Assembly (NCBI GenBank): GCA_020072965.1
Contig: JAIQFY010000053.1
Coordinates: 1-34,151 of the forward strand
Direction of reading: 5' to 3'
From: Terriglobia bacterium
Lineage (GTDB): Bacteria; Acidobacteriota; Terriglobia; JAIQFV01
Length of the DNA stretch: 34,151 nt
The notes beneath the pieces were generated by a model. It was given only the letters and a program-made list of their open reading frames with translations, did no database searches and was not told where the DNA came from. Below, one piece after another: positions 21,994 to 31,538 of the stretch. A program made the translations under genes and the position numbers. How positions within the stretch are numbered: the first letter of the stretch is position 1; each line of letters opens with the position of its first letter.

Positions 21994-24429
21994 CTAGTAT
22001 GGCCACTTCCAGCCGGCCACGTCCGGCTTATCAGTCCCATGCGCGAAGGCGTAATTCCGGCATAGAATCTGCTCATTGCGGAATTTCTCCATGGCGTGGG
22101 CTCCGATTCCCTGGAGTCTCGAAACACGTTTAATGACGTCCATCGCCAGGCTGAAGCGATCGATCTCGTTCTCGATCGCTAACTCCAGAGGTGTATTGAT
22201 GTTCCCTTGCTCCTTGTAACCGCGGACGTGCATGTTTTGATGGTTCGTGCGGCGATATGCCAAGCGATGGATGAGCCACGGATATCCATGGAAATTAAAG
22301 ATAATTGGCTTATCGACGGTGAAGAGCGAATCAAAATCCCGATCGGACAAGCCATGAGGATGTTCCGTAGTTGGCTGCAACCTGAAAAGATCAATCACGT
22401 TGATGTAACGGATCTTGAGGTCAGGAAACTCCTGTCGTAGCAGGACAATGGCAGCCAGAGTTTCCTGGGTGGGTATGTCCCCGGCTGAAGCCATCACCAC
22501 ATCCGGTTCGGTGCCCTGATCGTTACAAGCCCAATCCCACATGCCAATCCCCTTGGTGCAGTGTGTAATCGCCGCCTCCATGTCCATATATTGAAGGTGT
22601 GACTGCTTGTCGCAGACGATTACGTTGACGTAGTTCTCACTCTTCAGACAGTGATTGGCCACGGACAAGAGAGAGTTGACGTCAGGAGGCAGATAAATAC
22701 GTGTTACAGCAGCACTCTTGTTGACGACCACGTCCAGGAAACCAGGGTCCTGGTGGGTGAAACCATTGTGGTCCTGTCGCCAAACAGTGGAGGTGACTAG
22801 CATATTCAGCGACGCAATCTTTTCGCGCCATGAGAGGTGATTGCAAATGGAGAGCCACTTCGCGTGCTGGTTGAACATCGAATCGATGACATGGATAAAC
22901 GCCTCGTATGACGAAATGAAACCATGGCGCCCCGTGAGCAGGTAGCCTTCGAGCATGCCTTCAACGGTGTGCTCACTCAGCATCTCCATGACTCGGCCAT
23001 CAGGAGCGAGGTCCCCACCGTCCGCATCTTCCGGAAAGTAGTCAGCAATCCAGAACTTCTTGCTGACTGCATAAATATCATTCAGCTTGTTTGACGTGTT
23101 TTCGTCCGGCCCGAAGACACGGAAGTTCTTCATGTTCAGCTTCATGACGTCTCGAAGGAACGCACCTAACGGACGAGTGTTTTCTGCTTCCACAGTCCCG
23201 GGTTTCTCAACCTTCAAGGCGTATTGCTGGAATTCCGGAAGGCGCAGAGCCTTCTTCAGCTGTCCTCCGTTGGCGTGGGGGTTGGCACCCATGCGCCGTG
23301 CACCCGTCGGTGCAAGTTCTTTCAGTTCCGAGATCAATCTTCCGCCTGGATCAAAGAGTTCTTCTGGCTTGTAAGCGCGCATCCAGCTCTCCAGCTCGCG
23401 AAGCCGTTCTGGATTCTTTTTGACGTCCGCCAAAGGAACCTGATGCGCCCGCCAGAAGCCCTCCAACCTGTGGCCATCGACTTCCTTCGGAGCGGTCCAG
23501 CCCTTTGGAGTCCGCAATATGATCATAGGCCATCGAATTCGCTCAACCACCCCTGTCTTCCGTGCGGCCTGCTGCTGTTTCCTGATTTCGGAAACACAGT
23601 GCTCCGTCGTCGCCGCCATCGCTTGATGCATGCTCTCGGGGTCAGAGCCTTCCACAAAGTAAGGTGTCCAGCCGTAGCCCCGGAATAGGCTTTCCAGTTC
23701 TTCGTGACTAATACGCGCGAGGAGTGTGGGGTTATTGATTTTGTAGCCGTTCAGATGCAGCACCGGTAGGACCACGCCGTCGCGGATGGGGTTGAAGAAC
23801 TTATTGATGTGCCAGGAAGTTGCCAGAGGTCCGGTTTCCGATTCGCCGTCCCCGACTACGGCAGCAACAATCAGGTCTGGATTATCAAAAGCGGCGCCGC
23901 AGGCATGCGAGAGCACGTACCCAAGCTCTCCTCCTTCGTGGATCGAACCGGGTGTCTCCGGTGTACAGTGACTTCCGATGCCGCCGGGAAAGGAGAATTG
24001 TTTAAAAAACTCGCGCAGACCTTGCTCATCTTCGCTCTTATCTGTATAGATTTCGGAATAGGCCCCTTCTAAATAAAGTGGAGCGAGAACCCCGGGAGCG
24101 CCATGCCCGGGTCCGGTCAGGAAGATCATGTCCAAGTCGTACTTCTTGATGAGCCGGTTGAGGTGTATGTAAGTGAATGCCAAGCCAGGGCTCGCCCCCC
24201 AGTGTCCCAGCAACCGGTTCTTGATGTGCTCCGCCCTCAGGGGCGCTTTCAGCAGGGGATTGTCTTGCAGGTAGATCATACCCAGCATCAAGTAGTTACA
24301 GGCGCGCCAGTAAGCGTGGGTCTTGCGCAATTCTTCGGCGCTGAGAGGCATTCCTGAAACGGTAGATCTTGCTGAGCCGTATGCGCTCAGGGGATTGCTC
24401 GCTTTTTCGGCTGCTACATTGGTTGCCAT
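21994..24429 (-). CDS. xfp: Phosphoketolase (xylulose 5-phosphate/fructose 6-phosphate)
   Basis: This 811-aa enzyme cleaves xylulose 5-phosphate (and often fructose 6-phosphate) with phosphate to acetyl phosphate plus an aldose phosphate, using thiamine diphosphate. It is full length for the family. Visible motifs are GHWGASPGL (75-83), GPGHG (106-110), IHEGGELGY (163-171) and the cofactor motif GDGESETG (193-200) with the later N of [11 protein letters not shown]. The C-terminal part has [12 protein letters not shown]-like [15 protein letters not shown]. The ATG at 24429 lies seven bases after AAGGAG; a GTG at 24435 is in frame. Downstream is a broken acetate kinase gene, so a normal xfp-ackA pair was once here. 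Acetyl phosphate must now be used by phosphotransacetylase or an acetate kinase elsewhere. Confidence 0.93.
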   Translation of the reverse strand: MATNVAAEKASNPLSAYGSARSTVSGMPLSAEELRKTHAYWRACNYLMLGMIYLQDNPLLKAPLRAEHIKNRLLGHWGASPGLAFTYIHLNRLIKKYDLDMIFLTGPGHGAPGVLAPLYLEGAYSEIYTDKSEDEQGLREFFKQFSFPGGIGSHCTPETPGSIHEGGELGYVLSHACGAAFDNPDLIVAAVVGDGESETGPLATSWHINKFFNPIRDGVVLPVLHLNGYKINNPTLLARISHEELESLFRGYGWTPYFVEGSDPESMHQAMAATTEHCVSEIRKQQQAARKTGVVERIRWPMIILRTPKGWTAPKEVDGHRLEGFWRAHQVPLADVKKNPERLRELESWMRAYKPEELFDPGGRLISELKELAPTGARRMGANPHANGGQLKKALRLPEFQQYALKVEKPGTVEAENTRPLGAFLRDVMKLNMKNFRVFGPDENTSNKLNDIYAVSKKFWIADYFPEDADGGDLAPDGRVMEMLSEHTVEGMLEGYLLTGRHGFISSYEAFIHVIDSMFNQHAKWLSICNHLSWREKIASLNMLVTSTVWRQDHNGFTHQDPGFLDVVVNKSAAVTRIYLPPDVNSLLSVANHCLKSENYVNVIVCDKQSHLQYMDMEAAITHCTKGIGMWDWACNDQGTEPDVVMASAGDIPTQETLAAIVLLRQEFPDLKIRYINVIDLFRLQPTTEHPHGLSDRDFDSLFTVDKPIIFNFHGYPWLIHRLAYRRTNHQNMHVRGYKEQGNINTPLELAIENEIDRFSLAMDVIKRVSRLQGIGAHAMEKFRNEQILCRNYAFAHGTDKPDVAGWKWPY

Positions 24430-24690
24430 ATTCACGCTCCTTCGCCAGATTCACTGCCACAAAAAAACTCATCGCACCCCGGACAACAATAACCCTCAAC
24501 TGTGGCAGGGCTCTCCGGGTTCTTCGCTGAAACTCATGATCCAGAGAAGCCACTCGCCTGGCGTCCGTTGGGGCGAACCCAAAACTCAATTCCTGTAGCT
24601 TAGCTCCGCTCTCAATTCACTCCAATTCCGCTGAAATCATACACTGGTGAGACTCTTTTAGCAGCGCTGAAGAATCGCGACAACTAGGAA
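24430..24690. other. Upstream region of phosphoketolase
   Basis: No gene is supported. The phosphoketolase promoter should be here, but I could not settle on one. The segment ends where an insertion-sequence remnant appears to begin (CTAGCCCGGATTTCTCACC near 24697). Confidence 0.4.
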
Positions 24691-24696
24691 AACCCC

Positions 24697-25243
24697 TAGC
24701 CCGGATTTCTCACCACACGCCTGAACCACCGGTTTGATCTCGGTTCTGACCTGAACCGGCTCGTCGGGGAGCGGTGTGGCGCCGGTCTGTTGACAAGGGG
24801 CGTCGTTTTCGGGGAGAGGTCCGCTGTAACCGCTTCATTTCATGCCGGGGCGAGCAGTGGAGCGACAGACTTTCCCTTGTGGATATTTCCTTGCGACCAG
24901 GCCTCGAATCGTGCCCTCCCTTTCAGCACCGCAACGGCGCCGCCTGTAACTGGGCGTAGACGTGCGCGAACAAGGCTTGATACGGATACCCGCCCGCCAG
25001 CGCTCGTCCCCGATCGCGCTCCCGCACGCGGCGCTCTCCGGTCGGATCCGCCTTCTCCACCTCCCGCAGCAACAACCCGCCCCCATCACTCGTGATGGCT
25101 CCACCCTCAAAGCTACCCCTCACCTCGCGCTGATTTAGGGGATGAAATTCCAAGCCACTTTGTTTACAATCTGTCTCCATTAGGCTGTCTCCTGTTCGTG
25201 GCACATCTTTTTCTCGCAAAAAAACTTATGCCACAAGAGACAG
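24697..25243. mobile_element. Remnant of an IS1380-family insertion sequence
   Basis: The transposase N-terminus at 24923-25180 marks this region as IS1380-like. CTAGCCCGGATTTCTCACC near 24697 resembles the CCCGGATT-type ends I associate with this family. At the other side CTGTCTC and GTGGCA (25185-25203) pair with TGCCAC and GAGACAG (25229-25243). Most of the roughly 1.6 kb of a complete element is missing, so it has suffered a large internal deletion. It lies directly against the 5'-truncated atpD gene. The exact ends are uncertain. Confidence 0.55.
24923..25180 (-). pseudogene. IS1380-type transposase, N-terminal fragment
   Basis: The frame starts with METDCKQSGLEFHPLNQREV and then RGSFEGGAITSDGGGLLLREVEK, the characteristic opening of IS1380 transposases, with AGGAG eight bases before the ATG at 25180. 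After about residue 46 the sequence no longer follows the family, and the frame stops at 85 residues instead of about 450. The DDE catalytic residues are absent, so it is inactive. Confidence 0.7.
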
Positions 25244-25254
25244 CACTTTTCAGT

Positions 25255-26311
<1,057 letters not shown>

Positions 26312-26374
26312 AGCTTGGATTTTGAACTCGGGACGTTGAAGGACGAAAGGCTTTCACGCGACACACGGTGGGAT

Positions 26375-26785
26375 ATGGCCAACACGTTGAAATTTGAGAT
26401 TGTGACGCCGGACGCCACAGTTTACTCCGCCGAAGTGGAATCGGTCATTCTGGAGGGGGTAGAGGGCCAAATGATGATTCTCCCCCAACATGCCCGGTTA
26501 ATTACGCAATTGGTGCCCGGCGAAATGGTTGTACGAAGAGCGGGCCATGATGAATTTCTGGCTGTCGGCGAAGGCCTTGTGGAGGTCACCGGGGAACACG
26601 TGGCCATCGTGACGGATATGGCGGTTGCCGCCGAAAGCATCGATGAAGCCAAAGCTGAAGAAGCGCGCCAACGCGCCGCCGCCCGCCTGGCCGAAAAACT
26701 CTCTTCAGAAGAAGTCGCTGCTGTCAATGCCAGCTTAGCTCGCTCATTGGCGCAATTGCACGTCAAGCGACGTCCCCACAAATGA
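26375..26785 (+). CDS. atpC: F1 ATP synthase subunit epsilon
   Basis: The 136-aa epsilon subunit links the rotating shaft to the c-ring and can inhibit ATP hydrolysis. The N-terminal beta sandwich opens LKFEIVTPDATVYSAEVE and contains GQMMILPQHARLITQLVPGEM, the usual GxxGxxPxHxP-like loop with A and Q at variable places; the C-terminal part (SIDEAKAEEARQRAAARLAEKL) forms the two-helix arm. Length is normal. The ATG at 26375 is preferred because the product begins like family members; an open frame from 26315 adds 20 unrelated residues. It follows atpD by 63 bases, the standard order at the end of an atp operon. With atpD truncated, expression and use are doubtful unless another atp operon exists. 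Confidence 0.88.
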   Translation: MANTLKFEIVTPDATVYSAEVESVILEGVEGQMMILPQHARLITQLVPGEMVVRRAGHDEFLAVGEGLVEVTGEHVAIVTDMAVAAESIDEAKAEEARQRAAARLAEKLSSEEVAAVNASLARSLAQLHVKRRPHK

Positions 26786-26860
26786 TCTGCGGGGGGAACC
26801 CGAACCGTCTCGGCTTCACCCCCGCCTACAAACCACACAGACACACTGCTAAAGCGGACA

Positions 26861-27000
26861 CGGCTCGGAGAGGTCGTGGGTCCGAGCCCCATCGGGTCCA
26901 CCATTTCAGAGCAAAGTCCAAATTCCAAATCCCCAAAACCCAAACAAATCCCAAATTCCAGGGAAACCTCATATTCCAAGTCTCCCCTCCCGCTTTTCGC
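26861..27000 (+). repeat. Distant copy of the tRNA-Ala 3'-half repeat with AT-rich tail
   Basis: CTCGGAGAGGTCGTGGG and on through CCA (26864-26903) match the 3' halves at 15990-16308, with T-arm changes (TCCGAGC, CATCGGG). The following bases repeat the same low-complexity words (CAAAGTCCAAATTCCAAAT and so on). The anticodon arm is mostly gone. Nearby, 27030-27100 carries another low-complexity type built on CATCCGCGAAATCTGCGGAT. Confidence 0.85.
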
Positions 27001-27190
27001 TCGGGTACCCAAGACTTTACGTCCTCCGTGCTCCGCGGTGAATATTCGATTTTGTTTCCTCGAAAGCATCTGCGTCATCCGCGAAATCTGCGGATCAAAT
27101 CAATGTCAAATATCAGTGCCTGCCCTGAATTTCTCCGGATTCGGACAGACTCCGTTCCACCGGAAATGCATTTCGTGATCGGTGTTTTCA

Positions 27191-27823
27191 TCATTTCTCT
27201 CTCTGGGCACCGAATTCCATGACGTAGTGGAAATGCCGCAGAAACGCTGGATCAATGGAATCCTTGGTGTGAGTGGCTACAATGGACAAGCCCCTGTAAG
27301 ACTCCATCCTCTGGAGGAAATAGCCGATCTCAATGATGGCATAGCGGTCGTGGCTATCTTTGACTTCGGTCCGCTTGCCGAAGAGGGCGTCGGCCTCGTC
27401 GAAGTAGAGGATGGCAGCAGTACTCTCGGCTGCGTCGAAGATCGTGCTCAAATTCTTCTCGGTCTCGCCAATGTACTTGCTAACCACCGCCGACAGGTCG
27501 ATACGGTAGAGAAGCAGGCTCAATTCCCTGGCGACGACCTCGGCGGCCATGGTCTTCCCGGTGCCGTTATCCCCCGCAAAGAGAACGATCGTGCCCGGAC
27601 CTCGGTTCGTGAGCTTGTGAAGCTCCCGGTCGTCATGGACGGCATTGTGGCTCTTGATCTGGTCGGTTATCTCGCGAAGAAGCTGCTTATCGGTGGCCGC
27701 AAGCTCCAGCTCATCCCAAGTGGCCTTCGGTTGGATGGGCTGTGGCAGCCCCCCCACACCCGACGACCCGTGTCGAGCAGTCCTTTTATCTGTGTTTTCA
27801 TTACTCCGGTCGATATTGCTCAT
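27191..27823 (-). CDS. AAA+ ATPase, core domain only, C-terminus missing
   Basis: The 210-aa protein has one AAA+ nucleotide-binding domain: Walker A GDNGTGKT (84-91), the pore-region stretch YRIDLSAVVSKYIGETEKNL, Walker B ILYFDEAD (138-145), a KDSHDRYA segment, and the sensor/arginine region DPAFLRHFHY (190-200). This subgroup is often found as the last part of larger remodelling ATPases, including those of contractile injection systems. Here the usual alpha-helical lid after VMEF is absent and the frame ends AQREK, so it is probably truncated by the adjacent repeat-rich DNA. The start has AGAGG upstream and lies 14 bases after the SDR gene, suggesting cotranscription. The target is unknown. 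Confidence 0.75.
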   Translation of the reverse strand: MSNIDRSNENTDKRTARHGSSGVGGLPQPIQPKATWDELELAATDKQLLREITDQIKSHNAVHDDRELHKLTNRGPGTIVLFAGDNGTGKTMAAEVVARELSLLLYRIDLSAVVSKYIGETEKNLSTIFDAAESTAAILYFDEADALFGKRTEVKDSHDRYAIIEIGYFLQRMESYRGLSIVATHTKDSIDPAFLRHFHYVMEFGAQREK

Positions 27824-27837
27824 GCTGGCCTCTTTAG

Positions 27838-28599
27838 CTAGGCGGCGACGAACTGCTGCCCGCCGTCGATGTCGTAGGTCGCGCCCGTAAGGGCCGTGTT
27901 GGTCATGATGTGTACGGCAAGCGCGGCGACGTCGGCCGGTTCGACGACGCGCCGGATGGGAAGCGTGGCGCGAAGCTGATTGCGGCGGTTTTCGAGTTCA
28001 TCGCCGAGGAGCGATGCCGACAACGGTGTGTCGACGAAGCCGGCGGCGATGAGGTTGACTCGGACGGGCGCGAGCTCGAGCGCCAGGTTGGCGGTGAGGG
28101 CGGGGAGCGCAGCGGTGACTGTCGACGCGATCCCGTGGCCGATGCCTGGGCGGCGGCCGCCGGTGCCGCCCATGAACAGCAGCGTGCCTCCCGGTCTCAC
28201 CTTGAGGGCGGCGTGGCGGGCGACCTGGAGCACCAGCAAGAGGTGCTCGTCGAGCGCCCGGCGCGCTTGCGCGAAGTCCATGTCGACGAGGCGCCCGTAG
28301 TGCGGCCGGCCCGCTGTGACCATCACGTGGTCGATCGGGGTCGGCAGGTCCTGGAAGAAACGCTCGAGGGGAGCAGGATCTGTGGCGTCAAAGGCCGCGG
28401 TGCTCAGCGCGTCGAGTTCGCTCGCGGCGCGCTGGAGACGCTCGGGATTCCTGCCGGTGAGGATGAGGTTGGCCCCCTCAGCGCGTGCGCGTCGAGCCGT
28501 TTCGAACCCGATGCCGGCGCTACCGCCGATCACGACGACGGTTTGCCCGAAGAGTTCCGGTCTGCGCGGGATGGGAGAGGCGGTGGTTGCGGTGCTCAT
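27838..28599 (-). CDS. SDR-family oxidoreductase lacking the YxxxK motif
   Basis: In this 253-aa Rossmann protein of the short-chain dehydrogenase family the cofactor loop is GGSAGIG near residue 21, TGRNPERL suggests NADP preference, and the C-terminus has the usual RVNLIAAGFVDTPLS and DIDGGQQF stretches. The catalytic region reads GGTGGRRPGIGHGIASTVTAALPAL, with no Tyr-x3-Lys pair, so classical dehydrogenase chemistry is not expected. This resembles a known divergent SDR subgroup. GGAGGA stands before the ATG at 28599; an upstream extension to 28728 has no such site. It heads a short transcription unit with the AAA+ gene. Confidence 0.8.
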   Translation of the reverse strand: MSTATTASPIPRRPELFGQTVVVIGGSAGIGFETARRARAEGANLILTGRNPERLQRAASELDALSTAAFDATDPAPLERFFQDLPTPIDHVMVTAGRPHYGRLVDMDFAQARRALDEHLLLVLQVARHAALKVRPGGTLLFMGGTGGRRPGIGHGIASTVTAALPALTANLALELAPVRVNLIAAGFVDTPLSASLLGDELENRRNQLRATLPIRRVVEPADVAALAVHIMTNTALTGATYDIDGGQQFVAA

Positions 28600-28764
28600 G
28601 ATTCCTCCGATCAGCAGTCTAAAAATTGCGTTCGCCTTATGGCGTGACGTTCCATACTCCTTGACTGCCACTTCAGCCAAACGTGAACGAAAAGGGTTGA
28701 GCTCCGGGATCAAGGAACTCGATCTCAAAGAGTCGGTCTCTTGCCCGACCCAGGTTTCGGGAGA

Positions 28765-29154
28765 TCACACATCGTCGCCGGGCGGCGCCTCGGCACCGTC
28801 AGCAGATAGACGGACCGTGCTCGCATCTGCCCACACCCATGGGGCGTCGTCGAGTCTAACATGAAGGTGCCCGACGCGCGGCGAGACAGCCAGAGCATTG
28901 GGGCCGAACACCGGCACAAGGTGCAGGTTCTCAGTACAGTATTGGATAATCGCCACTCCCCGGGAGGCGAGGGGTCCGGCCAGCGGAGGATCGATGACGA
29001 TCTTCGCTGGGGGCTCACTGGCGAGCGGGATAACCCCGGCGGGTCGACATTTGTCACTTGCGGTTTGTACCACAGCGGTCATTGCGCACAACACGATGGC
29101 AGCGACCAATAGCAGAGATGTGCCTTTCGATCTTGTGTACTTCAGATTTGCCAT
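28765..29154 (-). CDS. Exported DUF6130-like protein, C-terminus altered
   Basis: The 129-aa product has a signal peptide (MANLKYTRSKGTSLLLVAAIVLCAMTAVVQ) and then PPAKIVIDPPLAGPLASRG and RVGHLHVRLDDAPWVWADAS, which I recognise as typical of the small exported DUF6130 group, function unknown. In such proteins a segment like GLPPGPHKVLIELA follows; here the frame instead ends TVRLSADGAEAPPGDDV, so about 35 residues seem lost or scrambled. GGAGGA precedes the ATG at 29154. A fragment of an M19 dipeptidase gene runs directly into it in the same frame upstream. Confidence 0.6.
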   Translation of the reverse strand: MANLKYTRSKGTSLLLVAAIVLCAMTAVVQTASDKCRPAGVIPLASEPPAKIVIDPPLAGPLASRGVAIIQYCTENLHLVPVFGPNALAVSPRVGHLHVRLDDAPWVWADASTVRLSADGAEAPPGDDV

Positions 29155-29190
29155 GTTCTTTCCTCCGGTGCGTTCACCTGAATCGAAAAT

Positions 29191-29424
29191 CAGAGGCGTG
29201 TCGCTCGCCGAATCCGCCCAGTTGGTGTTGCGGGATTGCGTCAACGTCATCGACCGTATCCCCAGCCGGTAGTAAATCCGTAGCACAGGCAGATCGTCAT
29301 CAATCGTGTGCCCGCCCTCGATCCTCAGAAGCACCGCAATCCTGTGCGCTTCAACGATCCGCTCGATATCGGCCGCCGCCGTCGCCAGCTCAATCTGGTC
29401 CTTGTGTGCGTCCGAGACCGATTG
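29191..29424 (-). pseudogene. Membrane dipeptidase (peptidase M19) internal fragment
   Basis: About 75 codons match the middle of M19 dipeptidases: a helical part (QIELATAAADIERIVEAHRIA), then VLLRIEGGHTIDDDLPVLR with the metal-region EGGH motif, then YYRLGIRSMTLTQSRNTNWADSASDTP. Full proteins have about 350-420 residues, so both ends are missing and there is no start of its own. It reads through in the same frame into the start region of the DUF6130-like gene. No activity is expected. Confidence 0.7.
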
Positions 29425-29582
29425 CATACCATTCCGGAGATCCAGCGTCCTGCCTCCGCACCCCGAAAGAAGACGGGGACCCACAACGCGAAGAGGGCAG
29501 CATGCAGTAGCATTGGCCCTCCGGTCCACCCCAAGGTTCGACTGCGCGATGATGGTCGATCTGTGACGAAAGCTCCATTCAA

Positions 29583-30311
29583 TTACCAGCGGCCGAAATG
29601 AGCGCCGCCATCGACGTACAGGATGTCACCAGTGACCGTCGCCGCGTCGGTCAGGTACATGACCGCGTCCGCGATGTCCTTGACCGTCGAAGGCCGACCC
29701 ATCGGCGACAAGCTCTCCATCACGTCCTTCGGAGTCTCCCGGTGAAGCGGCGTGAGGACGACGCCGGGGGCGACGGCGTTCACACGGATGCCGTCTTTGG
29801 CGTACTCCATCGCAAGGTGCCGGGTGATCGTTTCAAGACCGCCTTTGGTGATCATCGGCACCGCCGCCGTGACGCCCCGGATCGGGTTGCGCGCAAGCGC
29901 CGCCGTGATCGTGACAATGCTCCCGCCCCTCTTCTGCGCTAACATTTGCTTTATGGAGAGTTGGGTGACATACAGAAAGCCCTCGACGTTCGTCGAGACG
30001 AGCGACTTGAAATCCTCGGCCGTGTAGTCCGTGAACGGCTTGGTGAAGAAGAGGCCGGCGTTGTTGACCAGTGCGTCGATCGACTTAAAGCGAGACAGCG
30101 CCGTCTCGACGATCCTGGCGGCAGTTGCCGGCTCGCCGATGTGGCCGTCCACCAGAGCGACGCGGTCGGAAGCCGCGATCTCGGCGGACTGGGTCACCCT
30201 CCGGGAATTGGCAACGACGTTGAAACCCCGTTTGACAAACTCTTCGACAATTCCCGCACCGATCCCCTGCGAAGCTCCGGTCACGATGGCTGTCTTCCGT
30301 GGGCCGCTCAT
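29583..30311 (-). CDS. SDR-family oxidoreductase with Met in place of catalytic Tyr
   Basis: This 242-aa short-chain dehydrogenase has TGASQGIG near residue 11, ANSRR for the cofactor 2'-phosphate side, NNAG near 88 and NAVAPGVVLTPLH. At the active site the YxxxK motif reads PMITKGGLE: the Lys is kept but Tyr is replaced by Met or lies elsewhere. The Ser usually found about 13 residues earlier is also not obvious (ITAALARNPIRG). Relatives with PMITKGG exist, so this is a subgroup trait rather than a sequencing error. The start at 30311 has GGGAA upstream. The neighbours are other oxidoreductases on the same strand. The substrate is unknown. Confidence 0.82.
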   Translation of the reverse strand: MSGPRKTAIVTGASQGIGAGIVEEFVKRGFNVVANSRRVTQSAEIAASDRVALVDGHIGEPATAARIVETALSRFKSIDALVNNAGLFFTKPFTDYTAEDFKSLVSTNVEGFLYVTQLSIKQMLAQKRGGSIVTITAALARNPIRGVTAAVPMITKGGLETITRHLAMEYAKDGIRVNAVAPGVVLTPLHRETPKDVMESLSPMGRPSTVKDIADAVMYLTDAATVTGDILYVDGGAHFGRW

Positions 30312-30369
30312 GGCTGTTTCCCAAAATAGACGGACTGTTTGTCGCTTCTATCCGATCCGATCGGGCGCG

Positions 30370-30447
30370 ATAGGCCGTTACCGCTCTCTATCGTGGAAGA
30401 ACTGCTCGCGCGTGATCTTGTCGCCCTGGACCGTCTAGACGCCGATC
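30370..30447 (-). pseudogene. Possible NTF2/SnoaL-like fragment
   Basis: On the minus strand the translation RKRITLEEIGV, a stop, then TVQGDKITREQFFHDRER resembles the end of SnoaL-like proteins (a typical form is GDKIVREEFFYD). It lies between the NmrA-like gene and the SDR at 29583. It is short and interrupted by a stop, so this is a tentative remnant. Confidence 0.3.
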
Positions 30448-30450
30448 TCT

Positions 30451-31251
30451 TCAAGCGTGATGCGCTTGCGCACGGCTGAGCCAGTCCTCGAAACGCGTCG
30501 GGCCGATACGCGGGTTGTCGCCGGGGGTGAGGCTTTGATCGTTCACCTCTATGCCGTAGTAGCCTGCGTGGGCGTCGGTGATCACCTTCCGTGTGTCTCG
30601 GTTTGCGCTCAGGAATCGTCGGACGAGCTCGTCCATACGGATCGGTTCGGGACCCGCCAGCTCGATCGTGCCGTTCAACGGCTGCTCGACAGCGATCTCG
30701 GCCAGCGCGGCGGCGACATCATCCGACACGATGGGCTGCATCAGGGCAGGCGGCAACCGAACCAATTGGTCGTCTGTGGCGGTTTGGGCGATGCTTCCGA
30801 CGAATTCGAAGAACTGCGTTGCACGGACGATCGTGTAGGGAACCGGGGAGGCCTTGATCAGTCTTTCCTGGGCCATCTTGGCGCGGAAGTAACCGCTGGC
30901 AAGAAGACGATCGGTGCCGACAACTGACAGCGCGATGTGATGTCCCACGCCCGCGACGGCTTCGGCGGCAAGGAGATTGCGGCCGGACGTTTCAAAGAAT
31001 TCCAAAACGGCCTTGTCTTCCCACGAAGGTGCGTTCGCCACATCGACAACAACCTGGGCGCCCGCAAGCGCTTCGGCCAGCCCCTGGCCGGTGATGGTGT
31101 TGACGCCCGATGACGGTGAAGCTGCCACTACCTTGTGGCCCTGCTGATGCAGGTTCTTCACGACCTTTGCTCCGATGAGTCCGCTGCCGCCAATGACGAC
31201 GATCTTCATCGTTGGTTTTTCCTTGCTCATAATTGTTTTTTCGTTCTTCAT
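30451..31251 (-). CDS. NmrA-like NAD(P)-binding protein (atypical SDR)
   Basis: The protein has up to 266 aa. A Rossmann start MKIVVIGGSGLIGAKVV carries the GGxGxxG loop, followed by AASPSSGVNTITGQGL, which marks the group of NAD(P)-binding proteins related to NmrA and NAD(P)H:quinone reductases. Further on are DVANAPSWED, HHIALSVVGTDRL and PYTIVRATQFFEF, the last being the usual second substrate-pocket strand. Such proteins act as redox sensors or reductases on unknown ligands. Three in-frame ATGs exist: 31251 (AAAGG upstream), 31230 and 31209 (AAGGA upstream, and the usual family start). Either the first or third may be used. Confidence 0.82.
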   Translation of the reverse strand: MKNEKTIMSKEKPTMKIVVIGGSGLIGAKVVKNLHQQGHKVVAASPSSGVNTITGQGLAEALAGAQVVVDVANAPSWEDKAVLEFFETSGRNLLAAEAVAGVGHHIALSVVGTDRLLASGYFRAKMAQERLIKASPVPYTIVRATQFFEFVGSIAQTATDDQLVRLPPALMQPIVSDDVAAALAEIAVEQPLNGTIELAGPEPIRMDELVRRFLSANRDTRKVITDAHAGYYGIEVNDQSLTPGDNPRIGPTRFEDWLSRAQAHHA

Positions 31252-31299
31252 AATTGACCTTTCTTTTTGTCGTCCCCAATGCGAACGAGTCGAGCGCCG

Positions 31300-31465
31300 G
31301 CTTTATTGGGAGCCCGTTTTAATGGGCTTCAAGCGCCTGCTTTAGCATGCTGAAGCGATGACGAGAAGAACGCTAAAGCGCCCTTTGCGACTCTGCTCCC
31401 GGTTTACCAGCCCTGAAGGGCTGGCCTAGTAACCCTGCGGACAAGCCGCGTGAACGCGGCTTCGT
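31300..31465. repeat. Second cluster of TGAA-loop hairpins
   Basis: In order: AGCCCGT..ATGGGCT (31311-31328), an 18-base near-palindrome around AGCATGCT (31339-31356), CCAGCCC-TGAA-GGGCTGG (31407-31424), and AAGCCGCG-TGAA-CGCGGCTT (31443-31462). The stems differ from those at 20610-20740 but the TGAA loop recurs. It fills the space between the NmrA-like gene and the alcohol dehydrogenase gene. Confidence 0.75.
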
Positions 31466-31538
31466 TTGCAGTTGACGCACTCCCGTCCTGCGTAACGCCA
31501 TTTACGACCCAGTATACTAGCGAGTCGTTAATCCAACT

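Noticed and set aside
25185-25243. Hairpin CTGTCTC..GTGGCA / TGCCAC..GAGACAG as a terminator
   Set aside because: The long AT-rich loop and lack of a T-run after the stem argue against termination. It is better explained as part of an insertion-sequence end.
27182-27841. 219-codon plus-strand open frame opposite the AAA+ gene
   Set aside because: The minus strand shows Walker A, Walker B and sensor motifs; the plus frame has none.
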